A DNA stretch of 64,000 bases from NCBI RefSeq assembly GCF_051014685.1, contig NC_135055.1, forward strand, positions 20,667,501 through 20,731,500. Reading direction: 5' to 3'. This DNA is from Ptiloglossa arizonensis (lineage: Eukaryota; Arthropoda; Insecta; Hymenoptera; Colletidae). The translations under genes and the position numbers were made by a program. Of the stretch, positions 14,266 to 27,348 are shown piece after piece. The notes beneath the pieces were generated by a model that saw only the letters and a program-made list of their open reading frames with translations, ran no database searches and had not been told where the DNA came from. The stretch's first letter is position 1, and each line of letters begins with the position of its first letter.

Positions 14266-17200
14266 CATGTTACGTGTAAACGTTCTCCGGTCAGTCTGGC
14301 TTCTCCGATTCGCGAGCTGGAGCCGTGCACTCCCGAGCTTGAAATCCGTCCTCGCGAACGCAAAGACGTTTCATTGGCTTCCCGCGTCTTCGACCTTGTG
14401 TCGATTGTCGTCATCTCGGATATCGAGTACCCGTTTCGTGACCCTCGAGAATCGCGTTACCGGTTTCGTTGAGGTGTTGGTCGCGCGAGGGACACGGTCT
14501 CTTGGAACGAGAAGAAACGAGTAATCGATCGTGGATACTTTACCTACGAAACGAAACGATCGGGTGACTCGTGTCTCCAGCGATTTTTAACGGGGCTCCT
14601 CTCGCTCCGAGAAAAAGAAACTATCGAACGTTCGGTTCTAACGGAGCTCCTCTCGCTCCGAGAAAAAGAAACTATCGACAGTTCGTTTTTAACGAGAAAG
14701 AGAACAGAAGAGTAAAGTCCAAAATACGTTAGAATTTCGTTCCTACGTCGTCGAGAGGGAACCGGAAGCCGCGAGTCGGAGAAGCCAATCCCACGAGGGG
14801 CTCAGTGACGAGCTTCGAGCCGAGCTTTTGCACCCTGTCTGTTCCAGCTTCCGCTAACTCGTACTTCGGATTTACCGTCTCTCCAGCCTCCTCTCGTTCC
14901 ACGAACTAATCAGGACGTTGCGCGCGTTGCTTTCTCTAATCGATCCGCAATTAATTAATCGTAGCACCCCGAAACCCACCTTGCATCCGTACAGGATGGA
15001 ACACGCATCCCTCCCTCGGACTCGTGAGCAACGCGTACGCACGAGTCGTTCCGTTTACGGTTGGGGGCCCCCAAGGTTAAGAAAGGGTGTCGACTAAAGA
15101 GTCGTGGATCTCCAATTTGGAATCCTGGAATCGAACCAACCGAAGGATCGCGGTTATACCGGTCGGGGATCGCTGGCGATCGAGTCGCCGGGTAGACTCG
15201 TGAACAAACGGACTCCCGTTCGAAGCTCTGATATCGAATCGTCGGATAATAACTACCAATGGATCACGGTACCCTAGTCGAACTCCTGACAATCGAGTCG
15301 CCAGGTGAACCCCCGTTGGATCACGGTACCCTAGTTGACAATCGAGTCGCCAGGTTAACACCCGTTGGATCACGGTACCCTAGTCGAACTCCTGACAGTC
15401 GAGTCGCCAGGTGAACCCTCGTTGGATCACGGTACCCTAGTTGACAATCGAGTCGCCAGGTGAACTCTCGTTGGATCACGGTACCCTAGTCGAACTCCTG
15501 ACAGTCGAGTCGCCAGGTGAACCCCCGTTGGATCACGGTACCCTGGTGTCGTACCCCTGGAATTAAGTCACCCGGTGGACTCCTAATGGATCGCGTGCTC
15601 CTCCCAATCCCTGGAATTAAATCTACGGGTGGATCCTCGATGGATCGTGGTAACCCGTAACCTGGAACGACTCCTGTTGAACGTACAGAGTTCCCTTTAA
15701 CCGTGACGAGCCCGTGGTAGTCACCAAGATTCTCCAAGAATTCGTAGACGGAACGACTCGCGCCCGCGCACGTGTGCCGTAACTCGCTGCAAGCGGACGC
15801 CGCACGTCACGACGTCCGCGTTCAATTTAGAGAGAAACTGTTAGAGGTCTAGGTTGCCGTAGACTGTTGTTTCTCCCGCACGAGCGCCGGGTTCTTCTTG
15901 TTTGTTTACCCACCCGTCCATTTAGAGCGCTCGATTTAGAATACGAGCCGATTCGACGCTGGACGAGGCAACCGATTAACAGAACTAACCCGAGAGAGGT
16001 ATTAACGATTCGAAGACGACCGATTCGAGACACCCACCCACTGGATCCACCGTGGGAGAACGGGTGGAGAAGTCAACCGCGACCACTCGTATCGTCCAAC
16101 GATCAACAATGTATACGATTAGCGATATAGATCGATCTATTAGACACTCTTTGTTCTGTACTGTTCGCTACGTTGCTGCTCGTTAGCGAAACGGATAATA
16201 CTGTTACGCGCGGTGCGTTTCTTTTTTTTTTTTTTTTTTTCGTTTTTTGTTTTTCCGTCACGAGCAAGCCGCTTCTTTCACCGAATCAATCCGTAACACG
16301 ACACGTGATCACTCTCGGTCGTTCGTTCGTTCGTTTGTCGCGAGATTAGTAATCGCCGGAGACGTGCCTCCGGTGGAAATACCTGACCGCTTGGCAACGC
16401 TCAACGACAAGTAATTCGATACGTAGCCGTTAGCTTTTCATCCGAGAGTTCGTTCGGTCGTAACGGATAGCTTTATGGATGCATCGCTGTTGCGCAGTTT
16501 ACGTTGAATGGTTCCAAGGTTGTAGACGTAGCGTTCCCATCGTAGAGGTTTTTCTTTAGAAATTGTTTGCCTCCTGTTTGCTAGTTTGCCAGAGATCGTT
16601 CAGCAGCCGCCGTTCGTCGAATACTACGTTACGTTCGAGGATCGTAACTGAGGGAGAAAGAGTTCATCGACGGATTGGACGCGTTCCATTGACGAAACGG
16701 ACCGATCCGATCGATTATTTTTCTCTACGAAGCGATCCCGCTGCTTCGGCAGTCGTTAGATTTCGTTGACCGAGGTAACGGCGGCAAACGAGGAGAAAAT
16801 CGGTAAACGTGACCGAATCGACGCGATTAATGGTTAATCGTCGTCATCGTTCATCAACCACGACGAAACCTTTCATGCTTTATTATTATTCTTCGACATT
16901 TTCGATATCTTTCCCTTCGTACCTTGTTTCGACGCTACAACTACCAATGCTGAACGTATTACCATTTCTATCGAACCACACGTGTATCTTCCAAGTTGAA
17001 TAGGTAAAAGACGAATCGATTCGCGAGTACCGTTACCTGGTTTGATAATCGTCCACGAAAATTTTAGACAAAGACACAGTGAATAATTGAGTAATTTTAA
17101 AAAGAAATCTAAAAGAAACGAACCCTTTCGGTAGTTGTAGCCATTAATCGACTGCGGTACACCATAGAACAATCGAAACAAAGTTTAGAATACTTACCCT

Positions 17201-20200
17201 TCGCTACAACAAAACCTTCCACGCGGTTAGCCACGGTTATTCAATTCTCTTCTTTAAAAAGAAGTCTAAAATGATTCAAACGAACCCTTTCGGAAATTGT
17301 AGCCATTAATCGACATCGGTACACCATAGAACAATCGAAACAAAGTTTAGAATACTTACCCTTCGCTACAACAAAACCTTCCACGCGGTTAGCCACGGTT
17401 ATTCGACTCTCTTCTTTAAAAAGAAGTCTAAAATGATTCAAACCCTTTCGGTGGTTATAGCCATTAATCGACATCGGTACACCGTAGAACGATCGAAACA
17501 AAGTTTAGAATACTTACCCTTCGCCACGACTAAACCTTCCACGCGGTTAGCCACGGTTATTCGTCTCTCTTATTATTCTTCGATATTTCCTCGGTGGTAG
17601 TTTGACCGACTTTTCGTCGACGTCTAGTGATTTTTCTCTCCGAATAAATCTACCAATAGCAGCGACCGTTGAAAGTGCCGCGTGAAATTGAAAACCTCGC
17701 GTTCGAAAATCGTTCGGCGTCGCGTAACGACGAAGAACGCTCGGCTTCGTTTGGAAGAGAGTTCCGCGTATCGCGCGGAAGAGTGTTCGCCATCGTGGTT
17801 CCGGAATCGCTGGAAAGTGCGGAGGTGCCGCGCGAGTTTTCGCGGAAAGATCGCGGAGGAGACGCGCGAGTCTTCGCGGAAAGATCGCGGTGTAGCGCGG
17901 AGGTACCGCGCGATATCTTCGCGGAAAGATCGCGGTGTAACGCGGAGGTGCCGCACGAGTCTTCGCGGAAAGATCGCGGAGGAGCCGCGCAAGTCTTCGC
18001 GGAAAGATCGCGGTGTAGCGCGGAGGAACCGCGCGAGTCTTCGCGGAAAGATCGCGGAGGAGACGCGCGAGTCTTCGCGGAAAAATCGCGGAGGAGACGC
18101 GCGAGTCTCCGCAAAAAGATCGTGGTATAACGCGGAAAAGTCGCGCGAGTCTTCGCGGAAAGATCGCGGTGTAGCGTGGAGGATCCGCGCGAGTCTTCGC
18201 GGAAAGATCGCGGTGTAGCGCGGAGAAGCCGCGCGATATCTTCGCGGAAAGATCGCGGTGTAGCGCGAAGAAGTCGCGCGAATCTTCGCGGAAAAATTGC
18301 GGAGGAGCCGCGCGAGTCTTCGCGGAAAGATCACGATGTAGCGCGGAGGATCCGCGCGAGTCTTCGCGGAAAGATCGCGGTGTAGCGCGTCGAGCGGCCG
18401 CGTTGGTCAGCTGTCAACGGAAATACCTGGCCGCTTGGCACCGCTTGGAAATAGATTGGCAGCAGTTCGCGTCGTTCGCTCGGCCCACCTCGCGGACGAT
18501 CGCGCGCGTAACCGCGCCGAAAGCTGGTTCCAACGTCGATTTTCAACTCTCTCTCTGTTTTCCGCTGACGAATTCTTCGCTCGCGAGATAACGCGTCCCC
18601 GTCATCTCGAGCAGACCGGTTCGATTGTTCTCACATCGGTTGGTTCGTTCGCGCGGCTGAACCGTGGAAAAAGTGCGGGCAGGGCGGCGAGCCAGGCGGG
18701 CACCGACAACGCTAAATGCGACTCGGAGGGAAAACTCGTTGAAGTCTTCGGAAATGTCGGCCACCGCCGGCTTACCGGGTTCCTCGAAGCAGCCCGACAA
18801 TTACGGTGAGCCCGTGCGAACGTTTGTGCAGTGGAAATATACGAGAACCGCGTCCACCGGGGAGTATCTTTGTTCGTTCGATTGTCACCGGACCACCAAC
18901 GATCGAGGAACGAAAAATTGGAGAAAAAGAATGGTACCGTTCGAATGCCAACTGAGTAATATAGAACGGCCCAGTTGGAGACGGGCCACGTTGATGTATT
19001 CCGTTCGGTTCGCGTCGCGAGGAAAGTGTACCGCCGAAAAAAAAAGGAAGAAATAATTGCTTCTCGAGGGAGCGATGCGTCGCGATTAAAAAGCTTTCGT
19101 TCAGTCATTTCGCTCGGAAGTTGTTCTCGAGGTCGTTGAGTACTTCGTTCGGTGGTATTCTACCCGTTCTTCGACCAGACCGCGATTGTTCGAATTCGAT
19201 CATCGAACGGAGAACAGAGTATAAAATTCCGTTGTTCCAAAGACGGTTCGTTTACGGAGTCTGTGCGTTACGTCCGAGTCGAAAGGAAATATACGATTCT
19301 ATCGCGGGAGAGAATAATAACCGGTGACCTTGGCAAGTTTGAAACGATAACTCGAAGGGAACGTTGTCTCGGTCGTCTGGTTGGTCGTCGACGAGTGTAG
19401 AATTCCCTTTGGTGTGCTCGCGGTGCGGCTTCTGTTATTTTAAACGCGCGCGCGAACCGCTCGCCAAATATACGATTCTACTGTTGAAGATATCGGTGAC
19501 CTTGGTGTAACTCGAGCGGCCTTAAACGGACGTATATTCGTCGATACGTTGTTCGTTGCGTCGAGTCGACGGAAAATGTCAACGTGGTCATCGATTCCTC
19601 GGTTGGTAATTTTTACATGGTTCTTCAACTTTTCTCCTCGATCGTATCCGCTCGTTTTCCAACGTATCGATCACCTCGAAGATCGCGAGTCGAGGTTTCG
19701 CCGATACGCCAAAGATTGTCGATCCTCTCGAAGAACGATCGAGTTCTCGACCGAAGCCACGGGTTCTCGTCGCGGCGAACCAGTTCGTGGACGAGGAATC
19801 GCGGTCGTTTCGCGGCTCTACGATGATTTCCACGAGGTGGGGGAACCGGTTCGATGATTAATGGAGTCGTCCCACGCGAAAACGAACTTCCGTCGTGAGT
19901 TGGTAGTCGTGGGCCGAGCGTTGGGTCACGATCGCAGCCAGCCTTTTCGATCTATTTCAGGAGCGAAACCGTGTCTATGTCGGCGTGCGGGCGAAAATCT
20001 ATCGTGACTGTGCGTAACTCTATTCTCGTTCCACTTAGGAAAGGTCGATCGCGCACACGCGGCCAACGCGTCGAAAATTGTCGATCTTCGCGCGAGTTTG
20101 CCAATCGCGCGTCGTCGACGTCGCGATCTTTCGAAAGAAGCTGAAGATAACAACGACGTGAAATTCACCCCGTGCGAACATCCCTTCGACCGAGCGTGTG

Positions 20201-23200
20201 CCGAAACCTTGGGAGAAACTCGTCCAATCGACGCACAACAATCGTTTCAGGTACCCTTGAAACGAATTCCGCGTTGAAGAGAAGTCCAGTTCACGCGGTA
20301 CCAAAGTATCCTTATTCGTGATTTTTTCTACGAGTTCTCCGTTGATAAACGACCGGGGAGAGATTGTTATTCCTCTCGTGCGAGAATCGAGGCGAAAATC
20401 AAGGAGAAAATTCCTTCGACTTCGCCAAAGGAAAGTAACGACCAACGACGCGGTTTCCTCGCGGGGAAAATTCCAGGCTACGAGCGAGCAGCCTCCGGTG
20501 CACGGCTACTGAAAAGATTCTACCGTGAAGAATTGCGAGGCAAAAGAATTCTAACGCGAGAAACTTTCAGCTTCGAGTGGAACGTAGCGGTGAAACGTTG
20601 AAAAATCTTACCGTACCGTGAAAGATAAATTTCGCTACGAATTCGTCGAAGTGTGTGTTACCCGAACGAAAGATTCCATATTCGAGATCGTTTCGTTCAG
20701 TCACGGTCGATTCGACGCGTTTGCTCCCAGAGTTGTTAACAACGGCTCGCTCTAACGACAATCTACGTGGATCCAGTTGTGGACTCGGGTCCGTACCGAG
20801 TACTCCCGTTGTCGAGTTTGCGTTCCTTTTTTGTCGTACCCGTTCCACCGGCAACGAAATTCGCTAATTCGTCGCTTTGGTCGCTTGAAATCCGCTTACG
20901 AGTCGGCGTCAACCCTAACACCGAATTAATCTCGTCGGTTCCAGCTGCGTTCTCGTCGCGACCGATCGTGTCGCAGTTGGGACTCGCCTCTTTCGTTGGA
21001 GACTCGAACGAGCGACTCGTCGTAACCCACAGGGGCGAATATCTCGACGACTTTTAACGCGTAATCGATCTCGACGGACCCAATTGCGACCACGGTCCAA
21101 CGCGAGCGTTCTGCGCGCGATCGCACCTCGTCCCCAACGATTCGAATTCTCGTCTCGAGAAGAACGGAAAAGTTGCGGAGAGCAAGGGACGCGTTGGTGC
21201 ACAGAACGCGCCAACGAAACAATATCACGACGAGGAGGGAACGTCGAAAATTCAGTTGACGTCGTCCAACGATTAACCTCGACGAGCTTTATTACCCGGT
21301 CTATTTAAGTTAGGCTTTCCGTGATCTGTATTGCGCTTCAGCCTCTGTACCGTACTCCGCCTTGTTCAACCCTCTAATAAACGCGTTGGAAATCTTCAAA
21401 CCGCTGTGCATCGAATAACCAGACTCGCTAATACCCCCGCCACCGAATCAAGACCTTCTAACATCCAACTAATCTCCGTAGGCCCAAACGCGACTGGGTC
21501 TAGCCGTGTGTTCGGTAAGGTGCTCCACGAACTTTGTTGCACCTGGTGTCTAAATACTCCTCGAAGTTTCGACAAAGGCTCTCGCAAGCCTCTAACGAGA
21601 TTCGATCGTTCCTCGTGCCAGCGATTCTAATGTCTTCTAACCCAGAATTAATATCCCTGGACCCGAACAAGACCGGGTCTGGCTGCCCGTTCGGCGATGT
21701 TGTGTTCCCGTGATCTCCCGTTGGCGCTACGACTTCCATCTAAATAACTCGATCCTCGAAGTCTCGACGAAGACTCCGTATCCCGATTACTAACCGAGAC
21801 CCGCTAATTCCCCGCGTCAAGCGATTTCAATGTCTCCTAACACGGAATTAATCTCGATGGGCCCGATTACGACTCGGTCTAGCTGACTGATCATTGAGGG
21901 TGTTCTGTGGACTCTGTTGCGTTTGGACCCCCCCGCGTGGACGCGCCCCTCTTTGCTGACACTTCTAATCGGTGCATTCGAAATCTTCGACAAAGGCCCC
22001 GCCTCCCAGGGCACGCCTCCGAACAGTCCTGCCGCCGTGTCCGCGTTCGCCAGGGTAGTCGGGGCAGCGAGCCAGACGAACAAGCAACCCCAAAACCAGG
22101 TTCAAGGGAACCCCCTTGGAATAGCCGCGGTACTCCTACAGGGAGCGCAAGGTAATTCGGTTGGTGAGATCGGGCCGAGAGGAAAGTACGGTAGAAAGGT
22201 AAACGATGTTTTCTTAAACGATCTCCGTAAACGGAGCAGAACGATTTCCTTTGGAATACCGTTGCGCGGACAATTTATTCTTGAACAATAGCCGATACGT
22301 GATTCGGTCCATTCTTTGGATCTCCGATTCTTCGAAAGCTTCGTCGAGAAAGGAACAGCTCGAGTCTTCCGCGATTAATATTTACTCCCGAGATCCGGAG
22401 CGGTTCGATTAACCCTAACGCGTACACTGATCCGAAGAATGTTCGATTTTGAGAAAGCAATTTACCGATTTCGTTCGTTCCCGTGCTTTCGACTTGCGCG
22501 ACTCGACCCGATTGAGTTACGAGCCGCGTAAATTGAATCGCTCGAAGGGTCGAAAGGTCGAGGGGAAAAAAAAAAGAAGAGAAAAAGAAACGCGAAACTA
22601 TAAAATTCGTACGTAACGCGGCACACGAATGTCGTCCTCGATCCTCCTCGCCGCAATATCGCGTTTTATCATTTTACGAGGGAGCGCGAGCGCGGGTGCG
22701 GGCGCGCGCAGAGGCGGTCGGAATAATTACCTCCATTATTCACGACGCCCGGGGCGTGTACGGTGATTCTAACGGAAAACGCGAACGAGTACCTCTGTGT
22801 TCTACCGTTCTTTCGCCTCTCGGCGTGAAAATCATGGCCGCGCGACGTTTTTGTCACTTCCGCCTACGCCAGCGTCGAGCTCCTCGCGAATCACGATCGC
22901 GAGCTTCCGATGAGACCGATCTCGCACGGTTTTTCAAGGCCACCGTTGAAACATCCACGCCTGGAAGATAAACGTCCCGGACGTAAATCGCACGTTTAAT
23001 TGCAGCCACGTGCGAACCAACCCCGAACTCACCGGATACCGTTTCACGCCACCAGTTATATATTATCCACGCGGTGCTTTAATTCCCCCTATTCGTTTCG
23101 TATCACCGACACGAATTGGTGGGGGGAGGACAAATTTATTCTTCTTGGAAGTCGCTTGGAAGCGCAAACCGTAAAGAGAGCGACCAGTGCCGTTCGTAAA

Positions 23201-26200
23201 ACCGGTGGAACCTCGATGATTGCGCGAGCGAGCGAACGAGCTCTCCCCACTTCGCGCTCCACGGTGAAGGGAGGGGGACACGGTCGCTAGGCAACGCGGC
23301 GACTCGGAGGGGGAAGCACCGGTGCGCGGCCCGTGGGGACGCGCGGGAGTGGGGCGCCTCGACACCGGATTGGCTGCCCCGATAGTCGCTCGAGCCTCCG
23401 TACCACGTTCGATTCGTTTCGCAAGCGTCGAGGATTCCACCGCGCGAAAGTATCGAGTCGTCGAATCGATCTCTGCGCGGCGAACGAAGCCAACCTACGA
23501 AGCCTGTCCTGTCCGACGCTGGTTATTCAGACCGAAAAAGAACAAAGTACGAACGAAGGAACCAAATATGCACCGCGCGACGGTGTAACGGGACACTCCC
23601 TCGTAAAATCCGCGCCGCGGCTCGAAACGAGCGGAAAACCGTTGGGAGAAGAACCGTACGGGGGAAGGGGAACGGTCGATGAAGAATCGCCCCGGAAACG
23701 ACGGCGTCGCGACGACGAACGCTATGCGCGCTCGTTTCTCTCTCTCTCTCTCTGTCCATCTATCTGTCTATCTATCTGTCTCTCTCTTTCTCTCTCTCTC
23801 TCGTTCGAGTTCGCGCGACGAAACAACGAAGAGCGGAACGAGAATAATCGGAGCGTTGTCGAGAGATATTACGATCCACGTTTTTATCGCTCGTCCGCGA
23901 TAAAAGTTTACGATCGGTCCCAGCGGGGACCGTAGTCCAGAGAGAAATTGCAGACTCTCCTTTGCGGCTGTTCATCGGGAACGCACCGTACACGTAACGT
24001 GCGCCCAACCACGCAGGAGATAAACACGAGTCCAAGGATACCGAACCTGCGAGACGACCCTAACCAGACGAATCGGTAAGGTTTTCGCTTCCCCGATCGG
24101 TGACCTTTTATTCCAACCGAATCCCGGAAGCTTCGAGACACAGAGCGGATAACGTATCCTCGAAACGAGGGGGAACGCTCGAATCGCGCTTAAAGGACCG
24201 AGCGTGTTGCATCTACGAATCTCTCGAACGAGCTTACCTTACGATGATATTTCGCGGGATATAATTTCTCTCGTAATTGCAACTCCAGCGAAGCGTGCGA
24301 GCTACGATAACGAACAAGCGTAGGAGGAACGAACGAGCAACGTGGAGAAAAAAATAAATAAATGTCACCGCGAAGGAAATACAGCGCAATTGCTACCTCG
24401 TTACAGAGGGGACAAGCTGCGCGCTGTCTCCGACTTGGAAATTATTTTTAGAGAGAGGAGGAAAAAAAAACAAAAAAAAAAAAAAATAAAAAAAACCGAG
24501 GGACTGGGATTTTTCAATCGTCTCGCTACGTGTCTATAAGTCGGTCCTTTAAGTTACAACGCAAAACGCTACCAAGAATCACGCAACGACGCTCGCGAGA
24601 GCGAATCGCGTTGGAGCGTCTCTAAACTCGCTTCTGTGTTCACGCTAGAAAAGCAGGACCGAAGACCGAAATCGCTAGGCAGTAATCGGTGAGTCCCAAT
24701 TTTAGAGTCGAAGCATGACTTGGATTTTTCTTATTCTCCTAAAAACTCGCTCTGGTCACATCCCGAGGGCGTACACGCTCGCGCGCAGCGAGTTCACGCT
24801 TCGCGAACCATAGATCTCCACGCATTTCAATGTTCGACCCCGCCCACCCGACCCCCACCACCACCACCACCACCACCACCACCACCACTACCATCGCCCT
24901 TAACCGCAACACAATTCTCTCATTTTCACCAAGCCCGAGCACATTTTCCGCTATTCGAGAATTTTCATCGTTCACGGCTCATCGCCCACGACCACGTTTC
25001 ACCGAATCCAAACGAAAACTCGCTTCTCGTCGAGTGATCTCGACGCACCACACCACCGCCCACACACGCTTTTACCTAGTACTGTCTGATCTAGATTAAT
25101 CGGTTCAAGCGACCGAGAGCATTATTTACACTGCGTTATACTCTTCGATCTTCGAGCGAGACTCGTTCGAAATCGTTTTCGAACGAGCGCCACGCAATCG
25201 CCTCTGCATTCTGCCGATTTGCTTTTCGATGATTTCTTTCTCTTTATTGTTCTTTTTTTAATATTTTCTCTTTATCTCTCTCTCTCTCTTTCTCTCTCTC
25301 TCCTTGGTTTTTTCAATTCTCTCAAGGCAGTACGCTACAACTCTTCGCGCGTCTCGTCGTCGAGGAAAAAACGGGAATCGTCGTTAAAAGTTAAATATAC
25401 CAAAAAAATATACATATTCGTTCTAGTGTTCCATAACTTGGATCGTACAATAAAAACAATACGATTATTCAACGCGAGAAAGTGGATCGAGAACGAAACT
25501 TTTTTCCCTGCAGAATCGATTTTTAATATTCTCTGGGTACTCGATCGAGCGCGTCTTGACTCGAGTGTCCGTCCATTACGCGCCGTTTCTACTGGCGATG
25601 GTTTCTTTGCTATTGGTCCCATTAGTTAGAAGACGCGAGTATACGGCGCAAGTGGAAGTAGCGTGTAATGGACGGACACACCGAACAACCATCACTGTCC
25701 GTATTCTCCTTGCACCCGGTACTCCACTGGTTCCCCACGATCCACGCGATACAATTTCCAGCTCTCGCTAATACTCGATTAAGCGCTTGGAGAATCTTCG
25801 GGACGAGTATGGAAAACGTTTCGTGTTCACTGTATCCATTTTCTCGCGTGTGGAACGTTAACGCGTCGCCAACAATTGTCGCGATTCGCGGGTGAAATTG
25901 TTCTTCGATCGTCGATCGAGTCGACGTGGAAAATTAGGTCAACGAAGATCATTGGGTGGTTGTACGAGCCCGGTACGGTTCGGTTCGCGATTTTTCCTCG
26001 GTCGATCGAAACCGATTCGACAAGAATCAAGAGTGCGCAGCAAGAGACACGTGACGGTACGAAAAGTAACCAGAAGAGACCGGGACGAAGCTGTTCACGG
26101 AGGCTGACAGTAGCTCGTGTTTTGGTTGGTTGGTTGCATGACTAGCTGGAAGCGGTAGCAGCGGCAGCAGCAGCAGCAACAGCCAGAACAGCCAGACCGG

Positions 26201-27313
26201 CGCTTCGCCGTCATCGCCGGCGGCCGTCTACATCGGCAACCACACCGCGGCGACGCCCACGGCATCGTCGCGACGCTACGACTCTGCAAGCAACGGTCTG
26301 TATCGTTTAACACCTGTAACCGTCCCAACCTTTGTCTTCTCGACGCGTTCGCGATCTCCTCCCACGCGTATACACGCTGACACACGGTACATCCTCGGTA
26401 CAGGCTTGTACGCGTCGAGTTCGCGTTCGCGTTGCTCGTTCCTCGCCCGTTTCGACACGGTACCAATCCATCGCGAGAAACCGTTCCTCGAAAGGAGCAT
26501 CCGCGACGAAACTCTACTCGCGAAGTAACAAATTTGTATGTTCGTGCGATCGTTTCACCGTCTACCGATCGCGCATTATACCGATCATCCGGGCGATGAG
26601 ATTCGATCGATATTGGAAAACCTGAATAGATTCTTGGGAGAAATTTTCTTCACCTTGAAAATTAACCGTGACGATGTACGATCGATCGGGAAAATTTCAG
26701 GGAAGGTGCACTGTCTTAGGTGCGACAGGGTCGTGTGTAGTATCGATCGAATAAATAAAAAATGTGCGTACAAGAATGAAATTAATTTACGATAGCTCGA
26801 CGAATTAGGAATTTAGTAGAAGCAACGATGAGAATTTCGGAGAATTTTTGAAAATTGCCGCCGTATGGCAGAATTATTCGACTTGGCCGCTCTGGCCGGA
26901 GATTCGTCGCCGCGTCACTTTTATCGAATCGATCCTGTAATTGCGGAAGACGCGTCGCATCGGTCGCAATGATCGCCGATAATGCATTCGATTGTACGGA
27001 AAAGCTCTCGCGACCGCATTGTGCGGCTCGATTGATTCCCATAATAGCCAAAAGTGCATTTATCGCTGGCACGGCCATAAATCAAACTTCCATTTCGCAA
27101 ATGGAAGATATTTTTACATAGCGTTGGCTGACGGGACCCATCATCGAGCAATACGTTCATCGCCGAAACGGTGGACACGTTCCACGATTCGTGTTCGTTT
27201 TCTCTTTCGCTTGGAAATCTATTGATCGAAATTACGAAATTTTCAAATTACCGAACGATACCCCGGAACCGGTTTCTCTCTGACCCGTCGCACGAAGATT
27301 CAAATTTATAGCT

Positions 27314-27348
<35 letters not shown>

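Larger units (their letters stand above)
14090..21995 (+). other. CaMKII intron with several minisatellites and a possible internal first exon
   Basis: The only coding-like element is the candidate exon at 18754-18805. The rest is dominated by tandem repeats at 14588-14692, 15255-15600, 17060-17570 and 17830-18400, plus a degenerate ~200-bp series at 20915-21995. A poly-T run lies at about 16208-16240. Confidence 0.6.

Noticed and set aside
17624..18385. Arg-rich ORFs of 69-236 codons through the GC-rich minisatellite
   Set aside because: Open frames on both strands result from repeat units lacking stop codons; no start or splice context and no recognisable domain.
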